NCBI RefSeq assembly: GCF_024198235.1
Contig: NZ_JAKCFB010000004.1
Coordinates: 372,001 to 436,000, forward strand
Reading direction: 5' to 3'
DNA: 64,000 nt
DNA from: Myxococcus dinghuensis
GTDB lineage: Bacteria; Myxococcota; Myxococcia; Myxococcales; Myxococcaceae
The position numbers and the translations under genes are program-made. Below the pieces are notes generated by a model. That model saw nothing but the letters and a program-made list of their open reading frames with translations, ran no database searches and was not told the origin of the DNA. Positions 51,905-60,232 of this stretch are shown piece after piece (position 1 is the first letter of the stretch; every line of letters begins with the position of its first letter).

Positions 51905-52957
51905 CTACAGGAGCTTCATCAGCTCCGCCCGCTTGGCGTTGTACTCCTCGTCGGAGAGCACGCCCGCGTCCTTGAGTTCCTTGATCTCCTTCAGGCGCTG
52001 CGCGGGGCTGCGCGTGTCGGCCGGAGGCGCGGCCTGGGGCGGGGGCTCCGGGGCACGCTGCTGCTGCTGTTGGTTGTTCATGTTCATGAACTGCTGGGCC
52101 ATGCCGAAGCCCATGCCCATGCCCATGCCGCCCAGCGCGTTGCCGTTGCCCTCGCCACCGCCCTTGGCCATGCCCTCGGCGGCGCCGAGCATCGCCTGGC
52201 CCTGCGCGTACTGCTGGAAGCCTCCCGCCAGCCGGGAGTAGGCGACGTCCTTCGACAGCTTCTTGAGCGTCCCCTCGTCCTCCTCCTTGATGCTGACGTG
52301 GAAGTTGCCCATGCGCACCACGGTCAGGCCGTAGTCGTCCACGTGGGGCTTGAGGCCGGCGATGACCTCCGTCTCGATCTCCTCCGTGTACGCGCCGCTC
52401 GTCACGTCGAGCAGCGGCCAGCGCTTCTTGACGAGCAGCTCCGCGATGCGGTCGCGCGTCACCTTGAGGACCTGGTTCTTGAACCAGCCCAGGAGCGCGT
52501 CGTTGTTGGAGCGGCCCATGCCCACCAGGCCCACCACGAGCTTCTCCGGGTCCGTCACGCGGATGGAGAAGTCGCCGTACACCATGGTGCCGATGCCCAG
52601 GCCCGTCTCCGGGTCGCGCACGTCGCCGATGGGCCCACCGAACTTCACGCCCGGGAACTCGCGGACGGAGACGAAGAAGACCTCGGCGATGAACAGGTTG
52701 CCGCCGGTGAACTTCTCGAGCAGGCGCGACAGGAACGGGATGTTGTTCGAGTCGAGCTGGTGGCGACCAGGGCCCAGCTTGCCCTCCACCTTGCCGTCCT
52801 TCACGAACAGGGCGACTTCGTCGGCGTCGACGGTGAGCTGGGTCAGCATCCGGATGTTGTTCTCCGGATACTTGTAGATGATCTCCCCCTTCGCCGAGTC
52901 CGCGCGCGCGATGAAGTTGCGCTTCGCCTCGCCCTTGATGGTGTCGAAGATACCCAT
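51905..52957 (-). CDS. SPFH-domain protein with C-terminal SHOCT motif
   Basis: 350 residues from ATG 52957 (MGIFDTIKGEAKRNF). An SPFH/band-7-like domain (about 50-240: ALFVKDGKVEGKLGPGRHQL, DFSIRVTDPEKLVVGLVG, LDVTSGAYTEEIETEVIAGL) precedes a Gly/Met/Gln-rich linker (GGMGMGMGFGMAQQFMNMNN) and a SHOCT helix pair ending RLKEIKELKDAGVLSDEEYN. This is the YdjI/virion-core-like SPFH architecture. Such proteins are proposed to bind membranes or to recruit TerB-type or zinc-ribbon partners. No membrane helix. Function not known. Confidence 0.85.
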   Translation of the reverse strand: MGIFDTIKGEAKRNFIARADSAKGEIIYKYPENNIRMLTQLTVDADEVALFVKDGKVEGKLGPGRHQLDSNNIPFLSRLLEKFTGGNLFIAEVFFVSVREFPGVKFGGPIGDVRDPETGLGIGTMVYGDFSIRVTDPEKLVVGLVGMGRSNNDALLGWFKNQVLKVTRDRIAELLVKKRWPLLDVTSGAYTEEIETEVIAGLKPHVDDYGLTVVRMGNFHVSIKEEDEGTLKKLSKDVAYSRLAGGFQQYAQGQAMLGAAEGMAKGGGEGNGNALGGMGMGMGFGMAQQFMNMNNQQQQQRAPEPPPQAAPPADTRSPAQRLKEIKELKDAGVLSDEEYNAKRAELMKLL

Positions 52958-53149
52958 GTGCTTGTCAGCGCCTCCGTGGCCGCCGTGGCGGCCGGTCAAT
53001 CCGCACCACCAACCAACCTACTTAAGAGCATGGCATCCGCCGCGAAAGCGCGCCCGCCTTCGCCCGGTACCCTGCCTGCAAGATGCCAGTTTCACTGGCC
53101 ATTGCCTAGCCGCTCACCCTCCGGGCGGGCGGCGGCGACGGGCCCCGGG

Positions 53150-53950
53150 TCAGCCCCAGCGGCTGACCAGGCGCTCGCGGTCCAGCAGGCGGATGCTGGC
53201 CCACAGCAGCACCGCGTCCAGCACCAGCACCACCGCGCCCTGGAGCGCGTAGTAGAGCAGCCCCGCCTTGAGGAACCCCGCCACCTGGCCGCCCACCATG
53301 CCCACCAGCGGCAGCACCACCAGGGCGGACAGTTGCTGGGCCATGCGGGCATCCCCCGCCCGGGCGGAGATGAGCACGGCGACGCCGTTGCCGAAGAAGG
53401 CGAACAGGGGCGCGAGGACCAGCACACCGAAGGTCCACAGCGCGTCCGGCATCAGCGGCATCTGCACCAGCGGCCACGCCACGAGGTCCACGCCCACGCA
53501 GAAGAAGACGAAGGCCACCCAGGTGATGAGCACCGCGGGCACCAGCGCGGCCAGGCTCTTGCCGGCCACCAGCTCCGCCGCGGTGATGGGGGTCGCCAGC
53601 AGCGGCTCCAGCGTGCGCCGCTCCTTCTCCCCCGCCACGCTCTGCGAGGCGATGAGGATGGGGACGAAGACGGGCATGACCAGGAACATGCCGAACCAGT
53701 CCGTGAGCGTCTTGTCGATGAGGAAGCGCGCCGCGCTCGCGCCCAGGGGCAGCGAGGGGTCGTAGAAGAGCGCCACGCTGCGCAGGTCCGCGTGGTTGGG
53801 CGTGCGCACGTAGCTCCACACCACGCCGATGGGCACCAGCACCATCACCGTGGGCAGCACGGCCATGGAGGCCAGCAGGCCCAGGTTCTTGCGCAGGTCC
53901 AGGACGTCCTTCCAGAACACGGCCAGGGCCCTGCGGGGACGGAACGACAT
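53150..53950 (-). CDS. ABC-2 type exporter permease
   Basis: 266 residues with about six helices: LGLLASMAVLPTVMVLVPIGV, FGMFLVMPVFVPILIASQSVAGEKERR, LAALVPAVLITWVAFVFFCVG, FGVLVLAPLFAFFGNGVAVL and later ones. SVAGEKERRTLEPLLATPIT is the signature of ABC-2 permeases (NatB-like). It starts 2 bases after the ATPase gene stop, forming an exporter pair; the substrate is unknown. Confidence 0.92.
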   Translation of the reverse strand: MSFRPRRALAVFWKDVLDLRKNLGLLASMAVLPTVMVLVPIGVVWSYVRTPNHADLRSVALFYDPSLPLGASAARFLIDKTLTDWFGMFLVMPVFVPILIASQSVAGEKERRTLEPLLATPITAAELVAGKSLAALVPAVLITWVAFVFFCVGVDLVAWPLVQMPLMPDALWTFGVLVLAPLFAFFGNGVAVLISARAGDARMAQQLSALVVLPLVGMVGGQVAGFLKAGLLYYALQGAVVLVLDAVLLWASIRLLDRERLVSRWG

Positions 53951-53952
53951 GG

Positions 53953-54870
53953 CTAGGACCTCCCCTCGCGCAACAGGTCCAGGTAGACCTCCTCGAGCGG
54001 ACGCTGGCTGGGCACGGCGCTGTGCACGCGCGCGCCGGCGCCCACCAGGCACGCCACCACGTCCGGCGCGTGCGCGTCGTCCTCCAGCATGACGCGCAGG
54101 CGCATGCCCTCCGCGAGCACGTTGGTGGCGAAGGGCAGCGACGCCAGCGCGTCGCGGAAGCGCTCCGCCTCGCCCTCCACGCGGACGTCCAGCGCCTGCC
54201 CCGCCCGGCGCAGCTCCCGGACCGGGCCCATGAGCAACAGCCGCCGCTTCACCACGGCGACGCGCTCGCACAGCCGCTCCACCTCCGCGAGGTTGTGCGA
54301 GCACAGGACGATGGTGCGCCCCTCGGAGGCCAGCTCCGCCACCGCGTCGCGCACGGTGCGCGCGGACTCGGGGTCCAGGCCGCTGGTGGGCTCGTCGAGG
54401 AAGATGACGCGCGGGTCGTGCACCAGCGTGCGGACGATGGCCAGCTTCTGGCGCATGCCCTTGGAGAAGCCACCCACCGGCTCGGCCTCGCGCCCGCCCA
54501 GGCCGAAGCGCTCCAGGTAGTGCAGCGCGCGGGGCCACGCCGCCGCCTCGTCCATCTCGTGCAGCTTCATGAAGAAGCGCAGGTTCTCCCGCGCGGTGAG
54601 CCGGTCGTAGAGGCCGGGCTGCTCGGTGAGCAGCCCCACCACCTTGCGCAGCGACTCGCCGTCCCGGTCCACGTGGTGGCCCCACACCGTCGCCTCGCCC
54701 TCGGTGGGGCGGAGCAGGCCGGTGAGCATGCGCACCGTGGTCGTCTTCCCGGCGCCGTTGGGGCCGAGCAGACCGAACACCTCACCCGGCCGCACGTGGA
54801 AGTCGAGTCCCTCCACCGCGACGCGGTCGCCGAAGCGCTTGCCCAACCCCTGGACTTCGATTCCGCTCAA
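53953..54870 (-). CDS. ABC exporter ATP-binding protein
   Basis: 305 residues from TTG 54870, a start that overlaps the stop of the preceding gene (TTGA). Walker A GPNGAGKTTT, the Q-loop region LLTEQPGLYDRLTARENL, signature GGFSKGMRQK, Walker B VIFLDEPTSGLD, and the switch His in VLCSHNLAEVE. The C-terminal domain (about 215-305) is the accessory part common in NatA/CcmA-type ATPases. Works with the permease next to it; likely coupled to the glycosyltransferase upstream. Confidence 0.94.
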   Translation of the reverse strand: MSGIEVQGLGKRFGDRVAVEGLDFHVRPGEVFGLLGPNGAGKTTTVRMLTGLLRPTEGEATVWGHHVDRDGESLRKVVGLLTEQPGLYDRLTARENLRFFMKLHEMDEAAAWPRALHYLERFGLGGREAEPVGGFSKGMRQKLAIVRTLVHDPRVIFLDEPTSGLDPESARTVRDAVAELASEGRTIVLCSHNLAEVERLCERVAVVKRRLLLMGPVRELRRAGQALDVRVEGEAERFRDALASLPFATNVLAEGMRLRVMLEDDAHAPDVVACLVGAGARVHSAVPSQRPLEEVYLDLLREGRS

Positions 54871-57173
54871 TCGACGGTCACCAGGACGAACTTGTTGTTG
54901 ATGTCCTTGTCCACGGGGGTGACGACCTTGTCGGAGCCCACCGCGGTGCGCAGGACGCCCAGCCGGTTGTGCTCCACCAAGACCCACTCGCGGCCGGGCC
55001 GGTTGGCCAGGGAGCGCATCTTCGCGTTGTAGTCGCCGCTGCGGTACTGCTCGATGGTGTTCTGCGAGTAGAACGTCTCCCCGCGCCAGTTCATCAGGAA
55101 CGCGACGATGGGCTCGCCCTCCTTGCGCTGCGCGTAGTACCGCCAGAACAAGTCGCGCTGCGTCCAGTGGTGGGACAGGTCCACCCAGTGGCTCCAGTTG
55201 AACCAGAGCGTGAAGCCCGCGGCCAGCACCCAGAACGTCCCGAAGAGCATCACCCGCGCGCGCATCAGCGCCGCCACCACGGCCATGACGCCCGCCACGG
55301 AGAAGACGAAGCTCAGCGCGCCCTTGACGTTGATGTCCTGGGACAGCGAGCGCAGGAGCGAGTCCTCACCCGCGGGATGACGCAAGCCCCGCGCCGCCAG
55401 GGCCACGCCCGCGAGCACCAGCGCGCCGGCCAGCACCTGGAGCGACGACCTCGAGTCCTTGTCCGCGCGCATCGACAGCCAGCCCGCGAAGCCTCCGGTC
55501 AGCGCCACCGCGATGCCCACCAGGACCGAGGCCGACACCTGCCCTCCCGAGGACACCGCGCCCAGCGTCGCCAGGCCCCCCAGCACCATCAGCACGGCCA
55601 CCACGCGCGAGCTCGGCGTCACCTTGTCCTTCGTCTTGGGGGAGAAGGCCTCGAAGGAGAGATAGACGCCGAAGGCCAGCAGCACCAGGGTGACCAGGTC
55701 CCCGGCCCACAGCGGGCGCGCGGCGAAGAAGGAGATGGGCCGCGTCACCAGCTCCTGCGGATACGGCCGCTCGTAGTTGAAGACGAACAGGTCGGTGAAG
55801 TGCTTCGGGTTCTCCGCCAGGTCCTTGCCCACGAGGATGAAGAGGACGAGCCCGAAGATGAGGCTCACGCCGTGCTCGGCGATGCCGTCCTCCCACAGCC
55901 GGTCCGCGAAGAGGGCCAGCAGGATGGCGAGCCCCGGCAGCACCGGGAACACGTAGTGGTGGAACTTGGTGGCGCTGGAGGACAGCAGCACGAACGAGAA
56001 GGCCACCCACAGCACGGCGATGGAGGCCAGGTGGTCCGCGTTGTTCTGCGAGCGGAGCTTCAGGCGCGACACCACGGCGAAGGCGCCCGGCAAGAGCGCC
56101 ACCCACGGGAAGATGGCGAAGCCGCCCTGCTCGATGAAGTAGATGAACGTGCCGCCCGGCGTGGTCGTGAAGACGCCCGCGGTGAGGCGGTTGAGATGGT
56201 CGTGGACGAAGAAGCGGTACCAGAAGAGCTTGTTCTCGTCGTCCAGGCCCTTGAAGCTCGACAGCACCACGTACCAGGGCGCCGCCACCGCCAGCCACAC
56301 CAGGATGCCCGAACCCAGACGCATCCGGTACATCTGCCCCCAGAGCACCGGCATGGGCTGGCGGCCCTCGCGGACCTCCTTGCGGAAGTCGGCGTCCATC
56401 AGCCAGCGCAGGTGGGCGTCGAGGCTCCCGCCGTCCCAGGGGATGACGCAGAGGCCGGCGTAGAGGACCAGGATGACCGCGGGCAGGCCCACGCCCAACA
56501 GGCCCTTGGCCAGGGTGCCCAGGCCCGCGAAGACGTAGAAGCCGTACCACCATCCCGAGCGGTGCTTCGTCGTCTCGTCGAGCTGGCCGATGAGCGCGCA
56601 CGCCATGGCGCAGATGAGGGTCGTGACGAAGGGCGTGTCCGTCACCGTCTGCCGCGTGAGCAGGAAGTACAGCGGCATGGTGACCAGGATGAAGCCCGTG
56701 GCCAGGCCCGCGCGCAGGCTCACCACGCGCGACACCGCCAGCGACAGGAGCGCCACCGCGGTGATGCTCAGCAGCGCGAAGGGGACGCGCATGCCCCACT
56801 CGGTGTACAGGCCCATGGCGCCCGACTCGCGCACCGCGCCCACCACCTGCATGCCCAGCGCCTGCATCCACATGGTGAGCGGCGGCTTGGAGAAGAACCA
56901 CGCGTTCTCCCAGTAGGGGAACACGTAGTCGTGGCGGACGATCATCATCCGCGCCACCTCGCCGTAGTGCGTCTCCCAGCAGTCCCACAGGCCCACCGCG
57001 CCCAGGTAGGGGAGGAAGACGAGGGCCGCGAAGGCGGCGGTGGAGAACACCACCCGCAGGGTGAGGGGCAGCGTCAGCCAGCGCTGAACCCACCGCGCCG
57101 ACAGGGTCTCCTTCCCGAGAATGGCCTCCGTGAAGGTCTCTTCGCGCTGCTGCTGTTCGCCGTCGCTCGCCAC
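54867..57173 (-). CDS. GT39-type (ArnT/PMT-like) membrane glycosyltransferase
   Basis: 768 residues starting GTG 57173, with AAGGAG ten bases upstream. About twelve membrane helices. The acidic loop after helix 1, LPYLGAVGLWDCWETHYGE, carries the conserved catalytic Asp/Glu of PMT/ArnT-fold enzymes, and YWENAWFFSKPPLTMWMQAL matches the family W-x-x-KPPL box. These enzymes move a sugar from a polyprenyl-phosphate donor to a lipid or protein on the periplasmic face. The C-terminal 250 residues form a periplasmic domain. Its stop overlaps the ABC ATPase start, so the two are translated together. Confidence 0.88.
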   Translation of the reverse strand: MASDGEQQQREETFTEAILGKETLSARWVQRWLTLPLTLRVVFSTAAFAALVFLPYLGAVGLWDCWETHYGEVARMMIVRHDYVFPYWENAWFFSKPPLTMWMQALGMQVVGAVRESGAMGLYTEWGMRVPFALLSITAVALLSLAVSRVVSLRAGLATGFILVTMPLYFLLTRQTVTDTPFVTTLICAMACALIGQLDETTKHRSGWWYGFYVFAGLGTLAKGLLGVGLPAVILVLYAGLCVIPWDGGSLDAHLRWLMDADFRKEVREGRQPMPVLWGQMYRMRLGSGILVWLAVAAPWYVVLSSFKGLDDENKLFWYRFFVHDHLNRLTAGVFTTTPGGTFIYFIEQGGFAIFPWVALLPGAFAVVSRLKLRSQNNADHLASIAVLWVAFSFVLLSSSATKFHHYVFPVLPGLAILLALFADRLWEDGIAEHGVSLIFGLVLFILVGKDLAENPKHFTDLFVFNYERPYPQELVTRPISFFAARPLWAGDLVTLVLLAFGVYLSFEAFSPKTKDKVTPSSRVVAVLMVLGGLATLGAVSSGGQVSASVLVGIAVALTGGFAGWLSMRADKDSRSSLQVLAGALVLAGVALAARGLRHPAGEDSLLRSLSQDINVKGALSFVFSVAGVMAVVAALMRARVMLFGTFWVLAAGFTLWFNWSHWVDLSHHWTQRDLFWRYYAQRKEGEPIVAFLMNWRGETFYSQNTIEQYRSGDYNAKMRSLANRPGREWVLVEHNRLGVLRTAVGSDKVVTPVDKDINNKFVLVTVD

Positions 57174-57308
57174 GGGTTGAGGGCTCCTTGAATCGGTTCG
57201 GGCGGATGGCCTGCGTGTCGAGGGCAGGACGCGGCCTTATACCCCCGCCACCCCCTCCGGTCGACCTCCGCCGGAGGCCACCGGGCGTGAGGCCGGGTGC
57301 GCGTCATT

Positions 57309-57324
57309 GTGCAGGAGCCTGCAC
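57309..57324. promoter_or_regulatory. Palindrome in the divergent region before the barrel-like genes
   Basis: GTGCAGG, two-base centre, CCTGCAC: perfect 7-base arms. It lies about 90 bases before the next ATG and 136 bases from the divergent glycosyltransferase start. Operator function is inferred. Confidence 0.4.
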
Positions 57325-57388
57325 GCCGGTGGAACCCAACCCCGCGAAAGGTCGAGGGGCGACCAGGGGCACGGGCCTTGAACAGGCC

Positions 57389-57410
57389 GCCTCCGTTCCG
57401 TTTCGGAGGC
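57389..57410 (+). promoter_or_regulatory. Hairpin that would hide the ribosome-binding site of the next gene
   Basis: GCCTCCG (57389-57395), 8-base loop, CGGAGGC (57404-57410). The right arm contains the GGAGG ribosome site that sits 4 bases before ATG 57414, so folding would block translation. Structure seen by complementarity only. Confidence 0.5.
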
Positions 57411-57413
57411 AAC

Positions 57414-58748
57414 ATGCTCGTTCACGCAGTGGCCCTGGGGTGCGCCCTCCTGCTCACCCAGACACCGGGCCCGGAAGCGCCCCCACCCACCGCCATCGAA
57501 GCCGCACCGGCTCCGCCCCCGGAGGCGGTCGACGACGTGCCCCCCCGGGTCGAGGAGCCGCCCCCCGCCGCCCCCGTCGCGCTCCCCACGCCTCCCTCCC
57601 TCGCGCCATCCGACAAGCCCCTGCCGATGCAGCGCTGGGAGCGGCCCACCGTGTGCCTCCGACTCGCGCCGACGGCGGAGGTCCCTTCGGGCCGCTGGCG
57701 CGCGCAGTGCGACGACACCCACCGGCGCTGCCTCGTCGCCCCGGCGCGGGAGCTGGATATCGACGGCATCGAGTCCGACCGCCCCCTGGAGCGGGTGGCC
57801 GCGTGCATGGAGGAGGACATGGCCCGCGTCCCTCCCGACGAGCTGCGGACCTACGAGATGCAGGCCTCCATCGCGGAGGCGCCCCCAGGCTGGTATCGCG
57901 ACGAACGCGGCCGGGTGATGCAGTTCAACTTCGACCTGAACCGGCGCATCTGGGTGGGCGGGGCCTGGAGCCCGCTGTCACCGGCGCTCGTGGGTGAGGG
58001 CCGGAGGGATCGCGTGCGCCTGGACTTCGGCATCGCGCTCGACATCGACCACAAGCGCGCCCTGCACCGGCTGCGCTTCCTGGAGACGGAGCTGTCGCTG
58101 GGCGAGCCCTCCACCGACTTCACGGCGGTGCACTACGACCTCAGCGTCGAGCGCCAGGATCCAGCCTTCCGCATCACCACGTTCCTCGGGGAGCCCCGGC
58201 GGCACGACTTCTTCCTCAACCTGGGCCTGTGGGTCGACTTCCTGCGCGTGGAGGACCTGAAGCGCGGCGACGTCGAGGGTGGCTTCATCACGTGGGGGGC
58301 GGTGCACGGCACCCTGGACCTGTGGCACTCACGGGACCTGGTGTCCTTCGTCCGGTTGCGCGCGGGCCCCGCGGTCGAGCGGGACTACGTGAACGACACC
58401 AGCGCGCTCGTGCCGTCCGCCGTGCTGGAGGGTGACCTGACGCTGGACCGCGACGGCTTCCATCACCTGCGCTTCGCGGCCAAGGCCGAGAAGCTCCTGC
58501 TGGCGCGCGACGTCCCGGGGCGCGACGAGAGCCCCGAGCGACTGCGGCTCCAGGCGGGCTACGAGCTCATCCTCCTGGCCATCAACGACCAACCCCTGAG
58601 CCTGGTGGTGGACGGACGCGGCACGTGGCGCAACGACCTCCCCGGCCTGCCCGACCGGTGGGAGTGGTCCGCGTCCGCGGGCCTGCGCTTCTCGTTCTGG
58701 GCCCCGCCGCGTCGCGCCGCGCCCACGGCCGAGCACGCCAGGGACTAG
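57414..58748 (+). CDS. Uncharacterised envelope protein, barrel-like, first of a paralogous pair
   Basis: 444 residues. A signal peptide (LVHAVALGCALLLTQTPGP) is followed by about 60 residues of Pro/Ala linker, then a cysteine-bearing segment (VCLRLAPTAEV, AQCDDTHRRC, AACMEEDM). From about residue 200 alternating strands with aromatic ends (DRVRLDFGIALDIDH; FFLNLGLWVDFLRV) suggest an outer-membrane beta-barrel; the protein ends near ASAGLRFSFWAPP. The last 60 residues resemble the end of the next gene (INDQPLSLVV against VQDQPVAVRL). Family not recognised. Confidence 0.72.
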   Translation: MLVHAVALGCALLLTQTPGPEAPPPTAIEAAPAPPPEAVDDVPPRVEEPPPAAPVALPTPPSLAPSDKPLPMQRWERPTVCLRLAPTAEVPSGRWRAQCDDTHRRCLVAPARELDIDGIESDRPLERVAACMEEDMARVPPDELRTYEMQASIAEAPPGWYRDERGRVMQFNFDLNRRIWVGGAWSPLSPALVGEGRRDRVRLDFGIALDIDHKRALHRLRFLETELSLGEPSTDFTAVHYDLSVERQDPAFRITTFLGEPRRHDFFLNLGLWVDFLRVEDLKRGDVEGGFITWGAVHGTLDLWHSRDLVSFVRLRAGPAVERDYVNDTSALVPSAVLEGDLTLDRDGFHHLRFAAKAEKLLLARDVPGRDESPERLRLQAGYELILLAINDQPLSLVVDGRGTWRNDLPGLPDRWEWSASAGLRFSFWAPPRRAAPTAEHARD

Positions 58749-58750
58749 CC

Positions 58751-59632
58751 GTGCTCGCGCTCGGACTCGCATTGGTGCTGGCCGCGTCGACCGGAGAACC
58801 GCCGCCGGCGCCCGAGCAGCCCTGCCTCGCCCGGGATGCCCGCGGCGACACGTTCCCCATCTGCTTCGACCCGGGTGACGGCGTGGTCGTGGGGGTGGGC
58901 ACCCGCATGAGCCAGGGCTCCCCGGCCCTGTCGCTGCGCGCGGGGGTCCACCTCCGCACGGGGCGCACGAGCCAGAGCAAGGCCACGCCCTGGTACAACA
59001 ACCACCGGCTGGCCGGCGTGGAGGCCTGGGGTGGTGAGCAGCGCGGCTTCACCGTCACCGCGTACGACGGGCTGCTGCGCCGTCACCTCGAGGAGGGCTT
59101 CATCCTGGTCCCCACCGCCCGTCCGGTGCGCATCCCCTTCCCGTTCGACGTCTCCCTCGCGCTGCGCGCCGGACACCTGGAGCGTCGCCCCTGGGAAGGC
59201 CGCGGCTGGACGCTGGAGACGGGGCGCGTGGGGCTCCTGGTGGACCCGCTGCGCGCGGCCTCTGGACGGGTGTGGCTGGCGCTGGGCCCGGTGGCGAGCC
59301 ACACCCTGCGCTACTCCCCCCAGGGCACCGAACACGCGCTGTCGCCCTTCACGTCCCTGATGTTCGACCTGGGGCTGGAGACGGAGGACGGCCTGTGGGC
59401 CCTGCGCGCCTCGGGGCTCGCCGGTTGGAACCGCGACGTGGAGGGCGGCACCCTCGACTTCCGCGCCAGGAGCGACGCGTCCCTCGAGCGCGTGCTCATC
59501 GCCGTCCAGGACCAGCCCGTCGCGGTCCGGCTCGCGGGCAGCTACGTCGGCGGGGACGCGGGCCTCCAGCGTCGGGATGAATGGACCCTCGGCGTGGGCC
59601 TGTCGGTGCGCGCCTTCAGCTCCCGGTGGTGA
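58751..59632 (+). CDS. Uncharacterised envelope protein, barrel-like, second of a paralogous pair
   Basis: 293 residues from GTG 58751, two bases after the upstream stop. Signal peptide (LALGLALVLAAS). The protein is rich in alternating strands (VGVGTRMSQGSPALSLRAGV; GFTVTAYDGLLRR; DVSLALRAGHLERR), ending WTLGVGLSVRAFSSRW, a C-terminal aromatic strand as in outer-membrane barrels. Its end aligns with the neighbour (FDLGLETEDGLWALRASGLA; VQDQPVAVRLAGSYVG). It lacks the cysteine segment and the linker. Probably co-transcribed with the upstream gene. Function unknown. Confidence 0.7.
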   Translation: MLALGLALVLAASTGEPPPAPEQPCLARDARGDTFPICFDPGDGVVVGVGTRMSQGSPALSLRAGVHLRTGRTSQSKATPWYNNHRLAGVEAWGGEQRGFTVTAYDGLLRRHLEEGFILVPTARPVRIPFPFDVSLALRAGHLERRPWEGRGWTLETGRVGLLVDPLRAASGRVWLALGPVASHTLRYSPQGTEHALSPFTSLMFDLGLETEDGLWALRASGLAGWNRDVEGGTLDFRARSDASLERVLIAVQDQPVAVRLAGSYVGGDAGLQRRDEWTLGVGLSVRAFSSRW

Positions 59633-59663
59633 CCCACGCCGCTTCCTGGCTCCGGCCCGTTCC

Positions 59664-59691
59664 TTGACACGCACCACTTCACTCATAGCGT
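59664..59691 (+). promoter_or_regulatory. Probable sigma-70 promoter of the small secreted protein gene
   Basis: A perfect TTGACA (59664-59669), 16-base spacer, TAGCGT (59686-59691), 55 bases before ATG 59746. The -10 box is poor, so the assignment rests on the -35 box and position. Confidence 0.45.
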
Positions 59692-59745
59692 CGCGACCCT
59701 CACTCCTGGAGTTCCAACGTCGTTCACAGAGGAAAGAGGGAACCG

Positions 59746-60150
59746 ATGCGCAACAACAAGGCGATGCGACAGTGGCTGGCGGTGGCGCTCACCGGAGCAG
59801 TCCTCGCGGGGCCCGTGGCCTTCGCGGGAGACAAGCTGGCGCTTCCCGTGGTCATCAACACGACGACGCGCAAGGCGGCGGGCGCCCTCTCCAGCGCGCG
59901 CAACAGCGCGGACACCCAGCAGTTCATCGGCTGCGGCATCGTCGCGCTGCCCACCAGCCTGACGCTGCAGTGCGTGGCGCGCAACGCCGCAGGGGTGCAG
60001 GTCTACTGCGACAGCAGCGCGCCCAATCATCTGCAGGTGGCCATGGCCCTCCACGGGGACGACTACCTGAGCTTCGAGTGGGACCCGGCCAACCAGTGCA
60101 CCAACATCACGGTGCTGAAGTACTCCATCTACGAGCCCAAGGCGCCCTGA
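59746..60150 (+). CDS. Small secreted protein with four cysteines
   Basis: 134 residues. Sec signal peptide (WLAVALTGAVLAGPVAFA) cleaved near residue 27. The mature 107-residue protein opens DKLALPVVINTTTRKAAGAL and has four cysteines (IGCGIV, LQCVARN, VYCDSS, NQCTNI), probably two disulfides. A strong GAGGAAAGAGG site precedes the ATG. No family assigned; compact secreted proteins of this type are common in myxobacteria. Confidence 0.75.
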   Translation: MRNNKAMRQWLAVALTGAVLAGPVAFAGDKLALPVVINTTTRKAAGALSSARNSADTQQFIGCGIVALPTSLTLQCVARNAAGVQVYCDSSAPNHLQVAMALHGDDYLSFEWDPANQCTNITVLKYSIYEPKAP

Positions 60151-60232
60151 CGTCCGAGGCCGTCAGGCCGGGCCCTTCTCACCGCGTCCCGGGCAGACCC
60201 GGCCATGGCGCCGGATGACGCAGGGAGGTCCC

